A stretch of DNA of 64,000 nucleotides from Lysinibacillus fusiformis (lineage in GTDB: Bacteria > Bacillota > Bacilli > Bacillales_A > Planococcaceae), in NCBI RefSeq assembly GCF_016925635.1, contig NZ_CP070490.1:620001-684000 (forward strand). Direction: 5' to 3'. Below are positions 41,929-52,370 of the stretch, one piece after another. Both the position numbers and the translations under genes were made by a program. Position 1 is the stretch's first letter. Every line of letters starts with the position of its first letter. The notes under the pieces were generated by a model, which had not been told where the DNA came from, ran no database searches, and saw only the letters and a program-made list of their open reading frames with translations.

Positions 41929-42630
41929 TTATTCATGTAACCCGCACTCGGTTTTACCAGAACCTTGCCACCTACCTGAACGTAAATCCTCCATCGTAAA
42001 TGCCGGTTTCGTACAATGCTCACAGCCGATACTTGGATAGCCTTGATCATGTAACGGATTATATGGCAGACTGTGCTTTGAAACATAGCGCCAAATATCC
42101 TTCCAAGTCCAATGAATCAAAGGACAAACTTTAATCGATTTAAATTTATCGTCACGATTTAGAAAGTTTGTCTGTTGACGTGTTGGTGATTGCTCACGAC
42201 GTAAGCCTGATATCCAAGCCTTTTTACCTGACAAGGCTTCGTGCAAAGGCTTTATCTTACGAATATCACAGCACTTATTTGGGTTAGATTTCCATAGTTC
42301 GTCACCATGTTGTGTAGCTTGTTGCTCTAGTGTAAGGGCTGGCTTTTTCATGACAATGTTGAGTTGTGGATATTTTTCTTTGACTTTATTAATGGTTTCA
42401 TAGGTTTCTTTAAAATGTACATCTGTATCTAAAAAAACAATCGTAGCGTTAGGCTTTACCTTTGAAATGAGATCAATTAAGACAATGCCCTCAATACCAA
42501 AGCTACATGCATAGACGATTTCATCTCCATATTGTTGATAGCTCCACTGTAAAACCTCTAGTGCAGCCTTATACAAATCATCGACCTGAAAATCAATGAT
42601 CGGTTCTTGCCAATTTTCGTAAGTTAACAT
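41929..42630 (-). CDS. cysH: APS/PAPS reductase (4Fe-4S type)
   Basis: 233 residues. Reduces APS or PAPS to sulfite with thioredoxin. The N-terminal PP-loop has [14 protein letters not shown]. Cysteines CC in [11 protein letters not shown] and the pair CEHC, plus the C-terminal ECGLHE, form the cluster and catalytic set of the Bacillus-type enzyme, which accepts both APS and PAPS. ATG at 42630 follows GAGGGGG; upstream in-frame codons belong to the leader and its terminator hairpin. First gene of the operon. Confidence 0.95.
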   Translation of the reverse strand: MLTYENWQEPIIDFQVDDLYKAALEVLQWSYQQYGDEIVYACSFGIEGIVLIDLISKVKPNATIVFLDTDVHFKETYETINKVKEKYPQLNIVMKKPALTLEQQATQHGDELWKSNPNKCCDIRKIKPLHEALSGKKAWISGLRREQSPTRQQTNFLNRDDKFKSIKVCPLIHWTWKDIWRYVSKHSLPYNPLHDQGYPSIGCEHCTKPAFTMEDLRSGRWQGSGKTECGLHE

Positions 42631-42647
42631 CGAATCCCCCTCATAGC

Positions 42648-42770
42648 AAAAAGGCGTTCTAACACAAGACACAGGAAAACAGGTCTTTGTTAAAACGCCT
42701 CTAGTTTGACTAGCCAGCTCTTTATATAATGATTGTTCACTAGTAGTTGCTACCTCGTACCACAATCATT
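42648..42770 (-). promoter_or_regulatory. cysH operon leader with terminator-type attenuator
   Basis: In minus-strand order: a 9-bp stem AATGATTGT/ACAATCATT with an inner GTAG/CTAC hairpin (42770-42728), an AT linker, the motif GCTGGCTAGTCAAACTAG followed by AGGC (42719-42697), and a long terminator hairpin whose first arm starts in that AGGC and whose second arm ends in CGCC followed by T5 (to 42648). The terminator precedes the cysH ribosome site. This layout implies conditional termination. Related motifs precede sbp and cobA. No SAM-I core is visible. Confidence 0.7.
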
Positions 42771-42783
42771 CTTCTTATTACCA

Positions 42784-42813
42784 AATATATACTAGTGTAC
42801 ACCAAGCAGTCAA
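42784..42813 (-). promoter_or_regulatory. Sigma-A promoter of the cysH operon
   Basis: Minus strand TTGACT (42813-42808) with TATATA 16 bases or TATATT 18 bases downstream. Predicted transcript starts just before the leader stem. Confidence 0.7.
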
Positions 42814-42937
42814 CTAGGTTTTTTGAATATCTTTTTCATACACCCACTTTTTTCGGTTCTTTGTTGCATATGATGAGTGGTATCTAGGGACACCCTTATT
42901 AATTTTCGAAATAAATAATCTTTTTCTTAATTCCTTG

Positions 42938-42966
42938 TTGACTAATAGGAAATATATGTTTAACGT
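42938..42966 (+). promoter_or_regulatory. Probable promoter of the sulfate ABC operon, with a TTCCT/AGGAA palindrome
   Basis: TTGACT (42938-42943) and TAACGT (42961-42966) with 17 bases between. TTCCT-N11-AGGAA (42931-42951) overlaps the -35, a position expected for a repressor such as CymR, although the match to a CymR box is only a suggestion. Confidence 0.55.
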
Positions 42967-42995
42967 ATTATTAAAGCTTTGACCTAAATAAAAAA

Positions 42996-43061
42996 GCGCT
43001 GATCAGAGGATCTGAAGGCCATCTACCCATGTTGTCATTTCATTGTGGGTGATGGCTTTTT
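42996..43061 (+). promoter_or_regulatory. sbp operon leader: shared motif plus attenuator terminator
   Basis: GCGCTGATCAGAGGATCTGA (42996-43015) is followed by AGGC, from which a terminator begins: GCCATCtACCCA pairs with TGGGTGATGGC, then T5 (43018-43061). The terminator lies 33 bases before the sbp ATG. It has the same architecture as the cysH and cobA leaders. Confidence 0.68.
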
Positions 43062-43094
43062 GCATTCTTTAGACAGAAAAGGGGCGAATTAATT

Positions 43095-44147
43095 ATGAAA
43101 AAAAGGAGCTATGTTCTCCAATCATTGGCATTACTAACTATTCTAACGCTTAGTTTAACTGGCTGTGGAAGTGCCAGCTCGGATGAAAAAGGAAGTGGTC
43201 AAGAAGACAAAAAGTCTGTAGAGCTACTAAATGTCTCCTATGACCCAACACGCGAACTTTACGATGAGTTCAACAAAGATTTTATAAAGAACTGGAAGGA
43301 TGAAACCGGCCAAGATGTCACAATTAATCAATCACATGGTGGATCCGGCAAACAAGGACGTGCAGTTATTGATGGTCTTGAAGCCGACGTTGTAACCCTC
43401 GCACTCGCTTACGATATTGATGAAATTGCTCAAACACGCGAGCTGTTGAATAAAGATTGGCAAACTGAGTTTGATAATAATTCCACTCCCTATACATCGA
43501 CAATTGTTTTTTTAGTACGCAAAGGGAATCCAAAAAACATACAAGATTGGGATGATCTGATTCAAGACGACGTGTCTGTCATTACGCCTAATCCCAAAAC
43601 ATCTGGTGGTGCACGTTGGAACTATTTAGCTGCTTGGGCATATGCCGGAAAGTTATATAACAATGATGAAACAAAAATAAAAGAATTTATGAAATCACTT
43701 TATAGCAATGTCGAAGTACTTGACTCTGGCGCTCGTGGGGCAACAACAACATTCGTAGAACGCAAAATTGGAGATGTCTTAATTGCGTGGGAGAATGAAG
43801 CATACCTCTCTCTCAATGAATTAGGTAAGGATGAGTTTGAAATCATCACGCCTTCATTAAGCATTTTAGCAGAGCCACCCGTTGCCGTTGTAGACAAAAT
43901 CGTAGATAAAAAAGGGACACGTGAAGTCGCTGAAGCTTACTTACAGCATTTATATAGTGATATTGGGCAAGAAATTGCGGCGAAAAATTATTATCGACCA
44001 CGTAATGAAACGATTTTAGAAAAATATAAAGAGCAATTCCCTCAGCTTGAACTTGTTTCCATTGATGATTTCGGCGGCTGGGCAGAAGCACAAGCAACCC
44101 ATTTTAAAGATGGTGGTACCTTCGATGATATATACGTACCACAATAA
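43095..44147 (+). CDS. sbp: Sulfate-binding lipoprotein of the ABC importer
   Basis: 350 residues. A lipoprotein signal peptide with lipobox LTGC (Cys at 24) anchors it outside the membrane. The mature part is a sulfate/thiosulfate-binding protein ([56 protein letters not shown]). AAAAGGGGCG precedes the ATG. First gene of sbp-cysT-cysW-cysA, just after an attenuator-like leader. Confidence 0.95.
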   Translation: MKKRSYVLQSLALLTILTLSLTGCGSASSDEKGSGQEDKKSVELLNVSYDPTRELYDEFNKDFIKNWKDETGQDVTINQSHGGSGKQGRAVIDGLEADVVTLALAYDIDEIAQTRELLNKDWQTEFDNNSTPYTSTIVFLVRKGNPKNIQDWDDLIQDDVSVITPNPKTSGGARWNYLAAWAYAGKLYNNDETKIKEFMKSLYSNVEVLDSGARGATTTFVERKIGDVLIAWENEAYLSLNELGKDEFEIITPSLSILAEPPVAVVDKIVDKKGTREVAEAYLQHLYSDIGQEIAAKNYYRPRNETILEKYKEQFPQLELVSIDDFGGWAEAQATHFKDGGTFDDIYVPQ

Positions 44148-44158
44148 GGAGCGTTTTG

Positions 44159-44992
44159 ATGAGTAGTTTAATCATTCCTAAAAAATCGCGTCGAATTATT
44201 CCAGGCTTTCATTTATCTCTTGGGTATACGATGCTATACGTTAGTTTACTAGTGTTACTACCACTTTCGATGATTTTCATTCATACCATGTCCTTAAGCT
44301 GGTCAGCATTTATCGATATCATTACAGATCCTCGTGCTGTTGCTTCCTATAAAGTGAGCTTCAGCACTGCGCTGATCGCAGGCTTACTAAATGTGATTTT
44401 CGGTACGATTATTGCATGGGTACTCGTTCGCTATCAATTTCCCTTTAAACGAATCATTGATGGGCTTGTAGACTTACCCTTTGCATTACCTACTGCTGTC
44501 GCTGGTATTGCTTTAACATCTCTCTATGCGCCAAATGGTTGGATCGGTCAATTTTTTGATTTTAAAATTGCCTTTACACCTCTTGGCATCATTATTGCTT
44601 TAACCTTTATCGGGCTACCCTTTGTTGTACGTACGGTCCAGCCTGTCTTACAAAATATTAGTGCTGAGGTCGAAGAAGCTTCGGCAAGCCTTGGTGCTAA
44701 TCGTTTACAAACCTTTCGTAAAGTCATCTTACCAGAGCTAGTACCAGCTATTTTAACTGGCTTTTCCTTGGCCTTTGCTCGTGCTTTAGGTGAATATGGC
44801 TCCGTTGTTTTTATTGCAGGAAATATGCCGATGAAAACGGAAATTACCCCATTAATTATTATGACAAAGCTTGAGCAATATGATTATGCGGGGGCAACAG
44901 CGATAGCTGTTGTCATGCTTGTGACATCCTTTATCTTGTTGTTCACTATTAACTTGATACAATGGCTAGCCAATCGTCGGTTTGTACATTAG
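44159..44992 (+). CDS. cysT: Sulfate ABC transporter permease CysT
   Basis: 277 residues with six helices and the BPD inner-membrane permease signature [15 protein letters not shown] (EAA loop), followed by typical CysT end [19 protein letters not shown]. The ATG at 44159 has AAGGAG seven bases upstream. Pairs with CysW to form the channel. Confidence 0.94.
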   Translation: MSSLIIPKKSRRIIPGFHLSLGYTMLYVSLLVLLPLSMIFIHTMSLSWSAFIDIITDPRAVASYKVSFSTALIAGLLNVIFGTIIAWVLVRYQFPFKRIIDGLVDLPFALPTAVAGIALTSLYAPNGWIGQFFDFKIAFTPLGIIIALTFIGLPFVVRTVQPVLQNISAEVEEASASLGANRLQTFRKVILPELVPAILTGFSLAFARALGEYGSVVFIAGNMPMKTEITPLIIMTKLEQYDYAGATAIAVVMLVTSFILLFTINLIQWLANRRFVH

Positions 44993-45002
44993 GAGGTACT
45001 AT

Positions 45003-45878
45003 ATGGAACAATCAACTTTTATTCAGCAGGCTAGTACAGAAAAAAATAAAGCAGCCACACAGTCTGCTGCCCTACAGGAGCCTCGTATTATTCGCTATAC
45101 GTTAATATTTATTGCTTTAGCTTTTTTAGCTTTCTTTATCGTACTACCTTTAGTATCTATTTTTATTACAGCCTTTCAAAAAGGAGTCGACGTTTACTTT
45201 GCTGCGATTACACATCCAGATGCATTAGCTGCTATTAAGCTTACATTAATCGTCGTAGCTATTACTGTACCACTCAATGCGATCTTTGGCGTAATGGCTG
45301 CATGGGCACTCACAAAGTTTAATTTTAAAGGGAAAAATCTATTACTTACCATGGTAGATTTACCTTTTGCCGTTTCCCCTGTTATCGCAGGTTTAGTGTT
45401 TATTTTATTGTTTGGCTCACAGGGACTGTTTGGTGAGTGGTTGTTTGCACATGATATTAAAATTGTTTTTGCACTTCCTGGCATTGTCCTTGCCACAATT
45501 TTCGTCACATTGCCCTTTGTTGCACGTGAATTAATACCGCTGATGCAGACCCAAGGCACATCTGAGGAGGAAGCGTCCATTTCATTAGGGGCAAGTGGCT
45601 TTAAAACTTTTTGGTATGTCACGTTACCCAATATTAAATGGGGATTGTTCTATGGTTTGATTTTATGTAATGCACGAGCCATCGGAGAATTCGGAGCCGT
45701 CTCTGTTGTATCCGGCCATATTCGTGGCATGACTAATACGATGCCGCTTCATATTGAAATTCTCTACAATGAGTATCAATTTGCAGCAGCCTTTGCAGTT
45801 GCTTCCTTAATGAGCGTTATGGCCATCTTTACATTAATTGTGAAGGACATTATTGCTTGGAAATCAAAATCTAGTTAA
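45003..45878 (+). CDS. cysW: Sulfate ABC transporter permease CysW
   Basis: 291 residues, six helices, EAA loop [20 protein letters not shown] and CysW-type [31 protein letters not shown] precedes the ATG. Begins ten bases after cysT. A ~28-residue polar N-terminal extension precedes the first helix. Confidence 0.94.
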   Translation: MEQSTFIQQASTEKNKAATQSAALQEPRIIRYTLIFIALAFLAFFIVLPLVSIFITAFQKGVDVYFAAITHPDALAAIKLTLIVVAITVPLNAIFGVMAAWALTKFNFKGKNLLLTMVDLPFAVSPVIAGLVFILLFGSQGLFGEWLFAHDIKIVFALPGIVLATIFVTLPFVARELIPLMQTQGTSEEEASISLGASGFKTFWYVTLPNIKWGLFYGLILCNARAIGEFGAVSVVSGHIRGMTNTMPLHIEILYNEYQFAAAFAVASLMSVMAIFTLIVKDIIAWKSKSS

Positions 45879-45893
45879 AAGGAGATGGTCTCA

Positions 45894-46964
45894 ATGAGTA
45901 TACAAATTCAAAACGTATCCAAAAAATATGGTTCCTTTCAGGCACTAGAGGATATATCCATACATATTCAGTCTGGGGAGCTAGTAGCACTGCTTGGCCC
46001 TTCTGGATCAGGAAAAACCTCTTTGTTACGTGTGATTGCTGGGCTTGAAACAAGTGATGTCGGCAACATTTTATTTGATGGGCAATCCATAACAGATCGA
46101 CACCCAAAGGAACGCAATGTGGGCTTTGTCTTTCAACATTATGCGCTTTTTCGTCATATGACGGTCTTTGACAATGTAGCTTATGGGCTGAAGGTCCGCC
46201 CTCGAAAAAGCAGACCTTCAAAACAAGAAATCAAAGATAAAGTGATGGAGTTATTGCGACTTGTGAAACTTGAAAATTTCTCTGATCGGTATCCAACGCA
46301 GCTTTCAGGTGGACAACGACAACGTGTAGCACTGGCAAGAGCGCTTGCCGTAGAGCCAAAGGTACTGTTACTAGATGAACCATTTGGAGCTCTGGATGCA
46401 AAAGTACGTAAGGAGTTACGTCGCTGGCTCCGAAAGTTGCACGATGAATTTCATATTACAAGTATTTTTGTCACTCATGACCAGGAGGAAGCTCTCGATG
46501 TTGCAGATCGCATTGTCGTTATGAACAATGGCAAAATCGAGCAAATTGGCAGTCCAGACGAGGTCTATACAAATCCAAAAAGTCCATTTGTCTATGACTT
46601 CTTGGGCAATGTCAATCTATTTAAGGGTCGCTTACATAATGGTAAGCTCATGCATGGCGAAGTTGCACTTGATGTACCTGATGCCCTAACACATTCAGAT
46701 GACAATGCGATAGGCTATGTACGTCCTCATGATATTCAGATTGAGAAAACAAGTATTTCAGGTACAGTTCCTGTTAAAATCAGCCATATTCATTTGCTAG
46801 GACCTATCGTCCAAATTGAGCTACGCCGTGAGGATCTTGATGAATTTTTAGAGGCTGAGTTATCAAAAGAACAATATCATCTTCTTCAACTGAAAGTGGG
46901 CGACCAAGTATTTGTAAAGCCGAAACAATTAAAGGTGTTTATTCCTGAAGATTATTCTATATAA
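45894..46964 (+). CDS. cysA: Sulfate ABC transporter ATP-binding protein CysA
   Basis: 356 residues. Walker [11 protein letters not shown], signature [15 protein letters not shown], Walker [13 protein letters not shown]-loop [15 protein letters not shown], then a C-terminal TOBE-like regulatory domain (about 240-350). ATG at 45894 is chosen because AAAAGGAG lies at the correct distance. An earlier in-frame ATG at 45885 touches that site. Last gene of the operon. Confidence 0.95.
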   Translation: MSIQIQNVSKKYGSFQALEDISIHIQSGELVALLGPSGSGKTSLLRVIAGLETSDVGNILFDGQSITDRHPKERNVGFVFQHYALFRHMTVFDNVAYGLKVRPRKSRPSKQEIKDKVMELLRLVKLENFSDRYPTQLSGGQRQRVALARALAVEPKVLLLDEPFGALDAKVRKELRRWLRKLHDEFHITSIFVTHDQEEALDVADRIVVMNNGKIEQIGSPDEVYTNPKSPFVYDFLGNVNLFKGRLHNGKLMHGEVALDVPDALTHSDDNAIGYVRPHDIQIEKTSISGTVPVKISHIHLLGPIVQIELRREDLDEFLEAELSKEQYHLLQLKVGDQVFVKPKQLKVFIPEDYSI

Positions 46965-47003
46965 AAAAACCATGTAGCAAAGAAAAATTTGCTACATGGT
47001 TTT
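46964..47003. terminator. Bidirectional terminator between cysA and cysI
   Basis: AAAAACCATGTAGCAAA / TTTGCTACATGGTTTTT, a 17-bp perfect stem with a six-base loop between two convergent operons. Confidence 0.92.
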
Positions 47004-47008
47004 TATTT

Positions 47009-48724
47009 TTAATGAAATTCTCTTCCATCATAAACAGCTGTGACATACCCTGCACGAATGACAAAGTCTCCAAAATGCTCGCCCTCTAAACGTTCCTTTG
47101 AAAAATGCAAAAGAATTGGTCGTAGCTCTGCTAAAATTTCCTCTTCACCAATATTTTCACGATAGATTTTATTTAAGCGATTGCCTGTAAAACTTGCACC
47201 AAGGTACATATTGTATTTCCCTGGCCCTTTGCCAATAAAGCCGATTTCACCCATTGCTGCACGTGAACAGCCATTTGGACAACCAGACATACGAATAACA
47301 ATTTCTGTTTCATTTAAGCCAGCCTCATCAATAATGGTATCAATTTTTGTTATAAGAGAGGGTAAATAGCGTTCTGCTTCTGCCATGGCTAAGCCACATG
47401 TCGGTAACGAGACACAGGCAATGGAATTACGACGTAAAGCAGAGTAATGCGCACCGTCTGTTAGTTTGTATTGTTCAATAAGTGTATTAATTTTTTTCTT
47501 TTTCTGAGGTGTTACATTGCTAATCATTAAGTTTTGGTTCGGTGTTAAACGAAAATCGCCCGTATGCACCTTGGCTATTTCACGTAATCCTGTTAACAAC
47601 TGATAATCTTCAAAATCTTTTAAACGACCATTTTGAATAAATAACGTATAATGCCAATGACCATCTGCCCCTTTAATCCAGCCAAATTCATCACCAGTAC
47701 GCTCAAATGTATAGGGACGAGCATGCTGAATTTCCCAGCCTAGACGACGCGTTAATTCTTCTTGGAACCATTCAAGTCCTCTCGCATCGATTGTGTATTT
47801 AAATCGTGCATTTTTACGGACAGAGCGATTCCCATAATCACGTTGGATCGTAATTATTTTTTCTGCAGTTTCCAGTAATTTATCTGGCGTTATAAAGCCA
47901 ATTTCACGAGCAAGCTGTGGATAGGTTTCATGATCACCATGCGTCATGCCCATGCCTCCACCAACCGCTACATTAAAGCCAATAAGCTGATTATCTTCAA
48001 CGATGGCAATCAGTCCAATATCTTGCGAAAAAACATCCACATCATTACTCGGTGGAATCGCAATCCCAATTTTAAATTTACGTGGCAAATATTGAGCTCC
48101 GTAAATCGGTTCAATTTCTACATCCTGACTATCTACTACCTTTTCTCCATCCAACCACAATTCATGATAAGCGCGTGTTCGTGGCAGTAAATGCTCACTT
48201 AGTTTAGCAGACCAATTATAAACCTCTTCATGTAATGCAGATTGATTGGGATTGACATTACACATCACATTACGGTTTACATCCCCACAGGCCGCAAGAG
48301 AATCCAATAGCACATCATTGATTTCCTGCATATATTTTTTGACATTCCATTTTAAAATGCCATGTACTTGAAATGCTTGACGTGTTGTTAATTTTAAAGA
48401 GCCATTGCCATACTTTCTAGCCATTTCATCCATCACAAGCCATTGTGATGGTGTGGCTGCTCCACCTGGTGTTCGTACACGCACCATAAATTGATAAGCT
48501 GGTTCTAGCTTTTGTCGCTGACGTTCATTACGAAGATCTCGATCATCCTGTAAGTAACTACCATGGAATTTCATTAAGCGATTATCATCCTCTGGAATAC
48601 CAGAGCTTAATGGATTATTCATGGTACGTTCGAGCGTTCCACGTAGGTAATTACTTTCGGTCTTAATACGCTCTACATCACTTGGTTTCCCAGGCTGTGG
48701 AGGTAAAACTATTTTCTCTGTCAT
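47009..48724 (-). CDS. cysI: Sulfite reductase [NADPH] hemoprotein beta-component
   Basis: 571 residues. Siroheme and 4Fe-4S enzyme reducing sulfite to sulfide with six electrons from CysJ. Cluster/siroheme cysteines in [17 protein letters not shown] and [18 protein letters not shown]; ferredoxin-like repeats [13 protein letters not shown] and [20 protein letters not shown] precedes the ATG. Last gene of cobA-sirB-yezD-cysJ-cysI, 133 bases after cysJ. Confidence 0.96.
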   Translation of the reverse strand: MTEKIVLPPQPGKPSDVERIKTESNYLRGTLERTMNNPLSSGIPEDDNRLMKFHGSYLQDDRDLRNERQRQKLEPAYQFMVRVRTPGGAATPSQWLVMDEMARKYGNGSLKLTTRQAFQVHGILKWNVKKYMQEINDVLLDSLAACGDVNRNVMCNVNPNQSALHEEVYNWSAKLSEHLLPRTRAYHELWLDGEKVVDSQDVEIEPIYGAQYLPRKFKIGIAIPPSNDVDVFSQDIGLIAIVEDNQLIGFNVAVGGGMGMTHGDHETYPQLAREIGFITPDKLLETAEKIITIQRDYGNRSVRKNARFKYTIDARGLEWFQEELTRRLGWEIQHARPYTFERTGDEFGWIKGADGHWHYTLFIQNGRLKDFEDYQLLTGLREIAKVHTGDFRLTPNQNLMISNVTPQKKKKINTLIEQYKLTDGAHYSALRRNSIACVSLPTCGLAMAEAERYLPSLITKIDTIIDEAGLNETEIVIRMSGCPNGCSRAAMGEIGFIGKGPGKYNMYLGASFTGNRLNKIYRENIGEEEILAELRPILLHFSKERLEGEHFGDFVIRAGYVTAVYDGREFH

Positions 48725-48857
48725 TCTTTATCGCTCCTTTAATCCATTACATCTCAGTTTATGGCGCATATCTGAGGCTGCGCTTGCTAGCAAAGATATA
48801 AGCTCCTGAATAGGAAAGGTTTTCTACCACTTCTATGGGAATTTGTGCTGAATTCAG

Positions 48858-50651
48858 TTAATAAACGTCACGTTGGTAGCGTTTTTGCTGTTTTAATTCA
48901 TTCACATAGGCTTTTGCTTCCTCTGTTGTTTTCTGCCCTTGCTGCTCAATGATTCGATGAATAGTTGCATCCACATCAGATGCCATTGATTTTTCATCAC
49001 CACATACATAAATGACTGCCCCCTGCTCTAGCCATTCATAAAAACTTGCCGCATTTTCTAGCAATTTATGTTGAACATAGACTTTTTTGTCAGTGTCACG
49101 TGAAAAGGCTACATGCATGTGACTTAACGTGCCATCAGCAAGCCAACGTTGCCAATCCGTTTGATAGAGGAAATCCGTAACAAAATGCTGATCACCAAAG
49201 ATGAGCCATGCTTTCCCCTCAATTCCTAACTCTTCTCGCTCCTCTAGAAAAGCTCGATATGGTGCAACACCTGTGCCTGCACCAATCATAATAATTGGTG
49301 TTTCATTATTCTCTGGCAACCTGAAATTCGGGTTTTTATGAACATAGATTGGTAATGTATCACCAATTTGAATGCGTTCTGCCACACTTCCAGAGCAAAC
49401 ACCAAGACGTTGTCTACCAGCTGTCTCATAGCTTACCTTACCAATCGTTAAATGAACCTCTTCGCTATTGGCCTTTTGGCTACTAGCAATAGAATAAAGT
49501 CGCGCTGGAATTTTACGTAGCAACTCTACAAACTGCTGTGCACTCCAAGTAAATGGTGTAAACGCCTCTACTAGATCCAGTAAGTCTCTTCCTTTTGCAT
49601 AGTCCTTCCATGCATTTGGTTCTTCAAATAGCTTAGAAAATTCTTTATGCTCTGTATAAGCAGCAATTTTCTCGAGTAACGGCTTAGATAACACCGTAAT
49701 TTCTAATTTTTTCTGTAGTGCATCTTTTATCGATATTGTTTCATCAAAAACAGTCACTTCTGTCTCTGAATCGAATTGAAGTGCTGTCAGCAATGCATTG
49801 ACTAATTGCTCATCGTTCTCGGGCAGAATACCAATGCTATCTCCAGGTTCAAATTGGAAATTAGCTCCCTCAATAGATAATTCAAGATGACGCGTCTCTT
49901 TGTTTGAGCCACGACCATTTAGGTTCATATTTTCAAGTACTTCAGCGTAAAATGGATTTTTTCTTGAATATGTAGATGCTTCAAGTACTTGCGCGCCTTC
50001 ATTCTGAGCTGAAGTAGACGTTCCTGAAGTTGTCTGCTGAAGAAATTCCTGTTGAACCGCAGAAAACCACTGTGCAGCTGCGTCATCATAATCCACATCA
50101 CAATCAATTCGGGGAGCCATTCTTGTTGCCCCTAATTTTGCAAATTGCTCATCGAAGTCCTTACCTGTCTTACAGAAAAATTCATAGGAGCTATCCCCTA
50201 AGGCAAGGACTGAATACTGTAGGTGCTCTAGTTTAGGCGCACGTTTGCTATGCAAAAATTCATAGAATTGAATCGCTTGATCTGGTGGATCTCCCTCTCC
50301 ATGTGTACTCACAATAAGTAATAGATTGTTAATCTTTTTTAAATTACTTGCTTTAAATTTCCCTAATGATGAGACAGTTACATCTACCTGTTGTGCTTTT
50401 AAAGCTGCTGCATATTTTTCAGCTAACCCTTGACTATTGCCTGTTTGGGAACCATATAAAATTGTTATTGTTTTTGTAACAGGTTGGGCTGCTGGTGGTG
50501 CCTGTTCAACAATTGCTTCAAGTGTTGCTTGTGGTGCACTTAAATAGCCGTTTAGCCAAATTTTTTGTTCAATGGTTAATTTAGGGAGAAGCTCGTTTAA
50601 TAACTTCACCTGCTCTTCATTAAATGGACTGTTTATTACTTGCAATTTCAA
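48858..50651 (-). CDS. cysJ: Sulfite reductase [NADPH] flavoprotein alpha-component
   Basis: 597 residues. Flavodoxin domain (about 60-200, ITILYGSQTGNSQGLAEKYA), FAD-binding ferredoxin-reductase domain (RLYSIASSQ) and NADPH domain (MIGAGTGVAPYRAFLEER; C-terminus ends YQRDVY). Transfers electrons from NADPH to CysI. The TTG start (MKLQVINSPFNEEQ) is preferred because GAGGTGG lies six bases upstream and it matches the family N-terminus. A GTG 15 bases upstream lies inside that site. Confidence 0.95.
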   Translation of the reverse strand: MKLQVINSPFNEEQVKLLNELLPKLTIEQKIWLNGYLSAPQATLEAIVEQAPPAAQPVTKTITILYGSQTGNSQGLAEKYAAALKAQQVDVTVSSLGKFKASNLKKINNLLLIVSTHGEGDPPDQAIQFYEFLHSKRAPKLEHLQYSVLALGDSSYEFFCKTGKDFDEQFAKLGATRMAPRIDCDVDYDDAAAQWFSAVQQEFLQQTTSGTSTSAQNEGAQVLEASTYSRKNPFYAEVLENMNLNGRGSNKETRHLELSIEGANFQFEPGDSIGILPENDEQLVNALLTALQFDSETEVTVFDETISIKDALQKKLEITVLSKPLLEKIAAYTEHKEFSKLFEEPNAWKDYAKGRDLLDLVEAFTPFTWSAQQFVELLRKIPARLYSIASSQKANSEEVHLTIGKVSYETAGRQRLGVCSGSVAERIQIGDTLPIYVHKNPNFRLPENNETPIIMIGAGTGVAPYRAFLEEREELGIEGKAWLIFGDQHFVTDFLYQTDWQRWLADGTLSHMHVAFSRDTDKKVYVQHKLLENAASFYEWLEQGAVIYVCGDEKSMASDVDATIHRIIEQQGQKTTEEAKAYVNELKQQKRYQRDVY

Positions 50652-50694
50652 TCTTTGCCACCTCACGAATCATCATCATTTCATATTATTAAAA

Positions 50695-50844
50695 TTATCG
50701 AAGCCTTATTTTTTCCTTTTTTTCAATCTGAACCACGTAAGAATTTTGAACAATCAATGTAATTGATCCGTGGCTCACAGTATTTAACATTTGGCGGACA
50801 TTATCTAATGCTAGATTTACATTTTCAGTCCTTTTATCTACCAT
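50695..50844 (-). CDS. DUF2292 (YezD-like) small protein, 49 residues
   Basis: A short gene between sirB and cysJ. It starts in TAATG at the sirB stop (one-base overlap). The product (residues 25-46 approximately HGSITLIVQNSYVVQIEKKE, shown in part) matches the small YezD/DUF2292 pattern GSIxIxVxxxxVxQIExxEKxR. Such proteins often accompany assimilatory sulfite reductase genes. The function is unknown, but the operon position suggests a role in sulfite reduction or siroheme use. Confidence 0.82.
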   Translation of the reverse strand: MVDKRTENVNLALDNVRQMLNTVSHGSITLIVQNSYVVQIEKKEKIRLR

Positions 50845-51584
50845 TACGAAACACCTTCCTCTTTAAAATGTAGTAATTTATCAATACGTTCCACTAACAC
50901 TGTTTTTACATTGGCGTCATAGCCTAAGCTTTCACATAACATGATGTTTTGGCTATCAAAGCCTTGTAATCGCTTGGCAATACTTTGTCTTAAAATGCCT
51001 GTAAATAATAAATAAGGGACAATAAAAACTTGCTGTTGCTTTCCTTTATCTTGCTGTAGCCAGTCTTCAAAGGTTGGTCCCATTCCATATAAGAAGCATG
51101 TATCAACTGCTTTATAGTGATATTTAGCACGTAGCCTTTTGGCGATTTTCGCCAAATCCCTCTTGACGGCTGGATCACTACTCCCACGTCCGATGAGTAA
51201 AACACTTGCATTGCTGTTAGGTTGCTGTTTTTCTATTATTCTAGCTTGTAACGTGTCAATTAATCGTTCATGTATGCCAAGGGGCTCCCCATATGTAAAC
51301 TTTACATAGGGATATTGTTTTTGAGCTTTAGCCATTTCTTTTGGAATATCTTGCTTTGCGTGTTGAGCAGCTAGTAGTAGAATAGGCATCACGGCAATCG
51401 CTGTTGCCCCTTTTTGAATACAGCTAGCAATGCCTTCTGCAATAGTCGGTGTTGCAAGCTCCAAAAAGCATATTTCCTGAATGGCTACATCCACTTCTTG
51501 TTGAACACCTTGAAGAAAGGTTACGGCTTGCTCTACCCCTTCCTTAACACGACTGCCATGTGCAATATATAAAATAGCCTGCAT
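50844..51584 (-). CDS. sirB: Sirohydrochlorin ferrochelatase (SirB/CbiX-like)
   Basis: 246 residues. CbiX-type chelatase with two half-domains. The N-terminal ILYIAHGSR and the second-half VLLIGRGSSD blocks, plus IAVMPILLLAAQHAKQDIPKE, are typical of class II chelatases that insert Fe2+ into sirohydrochlorin to make siroheme. Operon position between cobA and cysJI supports iron rather than cobalt. Coupled to yezD by TAATG. Confidence 0.9.
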   Translation of the reverse strand: MQAILYIAHGSRVKEGVEQAVTFLQGVQQEVDVAIQEICFLELATPTIAEGIASCIQKGATAIAVMPILLLAAQHAKQDIPKEMAKAQKQYPYVKFTYGEPLGIHERLIDTLQARIIEKQQPNSNASVLLIGRGSSDPAVKRDLAKIAKRLRAKYHYKAVDTCFLYGMGPTFEDWLQQDKGKQQQVFIVPYLLFTGILRQSIAKRLQGFDSQNIMLCESLGYDANVKTVLVERIDKLLHFKEEGVS

Positions 51585-51596
51585 GATTCCACAACC

Positions 51597-52370
51597 TTAT
51601 CCCGTTATTTGGATTGGCTGCGCTGGGCTTTGCTCAAACCACTGAATGGTTTCTCTTAGGGTCACAACCTTCCCTACTAATATGATGCTAGGGTTTTGAA
51701 TATTTTCTGTACGCACGATTTCCTCAATTGTAGCTAAAGTACCCGTAACAGTTCTTTGCTTAGTAGAAACTGTTCCCCAATGAATAACAGCCACAGGCGT
51801 TTGCTCATCACGACCATATTTGAGTAATTGTTGACGGATATACGGTAGATTACCAACCCCCATATAAATGGCAATCGTATCAATCCCTTTTGCAAGACTT
51901 TCCCAACGTATAGCATCTTCTTTCCCGTCCTGCATATGCCCAGTAACCATAGCAAAGCTTGAGCCTAAGTCACGATGTGTGACAGGAATACCTGCATATG
52001 CTGGGGCTGCTATACCTGACGTAATACCAGGTACAATTTCAAAGGGAATTTGATGCTTCGCTAACACATCTGCTTCCTCTGCCCCTCTTCCAAAAACAAA
52101 TGGGTCTCCTCCTTTTAATCTTGTGACGACATATCCTTGCTGAGCATAATCAACAAGTGTTTGGTTAATTTGCTCCTGAATCATGGCATGTTGCTGTGGC
52201 AACTTCCCGCAAAAGATTAATTTAGTGTCTTTCTTGGCATAGGCTAATAGCTCTTTATTAATGAGTCTGTCATATAAAATGACGTCCGCACATTCAATAC
52301 AACGTAATCCTTTGATCGTAATGAGGTCAACATCTCCAGGACCTGCACCGACGATATAAACTTTCCCCAT
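51597..52370 (-). CDS. cobA: Uroporphyrinogen-III C-methyltransferase
   Basis: 257 residues. SAM-dependent enzyme making precorrin-2 for siroheme. Motifs: VYIVGAGPGDVDLITIKGLR at the N-terminus, VTRLKGGDPFVFGRGAEEAD, and VVPGITSG-type EIVPGITSGIAAPAYAGIPV. A separate precorrin-2 dehydrogenase gene is not in this operon. GAAGGAGTG precedes the ATG. First gene of the siroheme/sulfite reductase operon. Confidence 0.95.
   Translation of the reverse strand: MGKVYIVGAGPGDVDLITIKGLRCIECADVILYDRLINKELLAYAKKDTKLIFCGKLPQQHAMIQEQINQTLVDYAQQGYVVTRLKGGDPFVFGRGAEEADVLAKHQIPFEIVPGITSGIAAPAYAGIPVTHRDLGSSFAMVTGHMQDGKEDAIRWESLAKGIDTIAIYMGVGNLPYIRQQLLKYGRDEQTPVAVIHWGTVSTKQRTVTGTLATIEEIVRTENIQNPSIILVGKVVTLRETIQWFEQSPAQPIQITG

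Noticed and set aside
42631..42765. In-frame N-terminal extension of CysH with several Cys codons
   Set aside because: It runs through the leader stem and terminator hairpin, has no ribosome binding site, and CysH homologues begin at the later ATG with a strong site. A Cys-rich leader peptide remains a remote possibility.
42630..42770. SAM-I (S-box) riboswitch or cysteine T-box in the cysH leader
   Set aside because: The S-box core (AGAGAGGTGGAGGGACTGGCC, GATGAAACC-CGGCAACC type blocks) and the T-box AGGGTGGNACCGCG sequence are absent.
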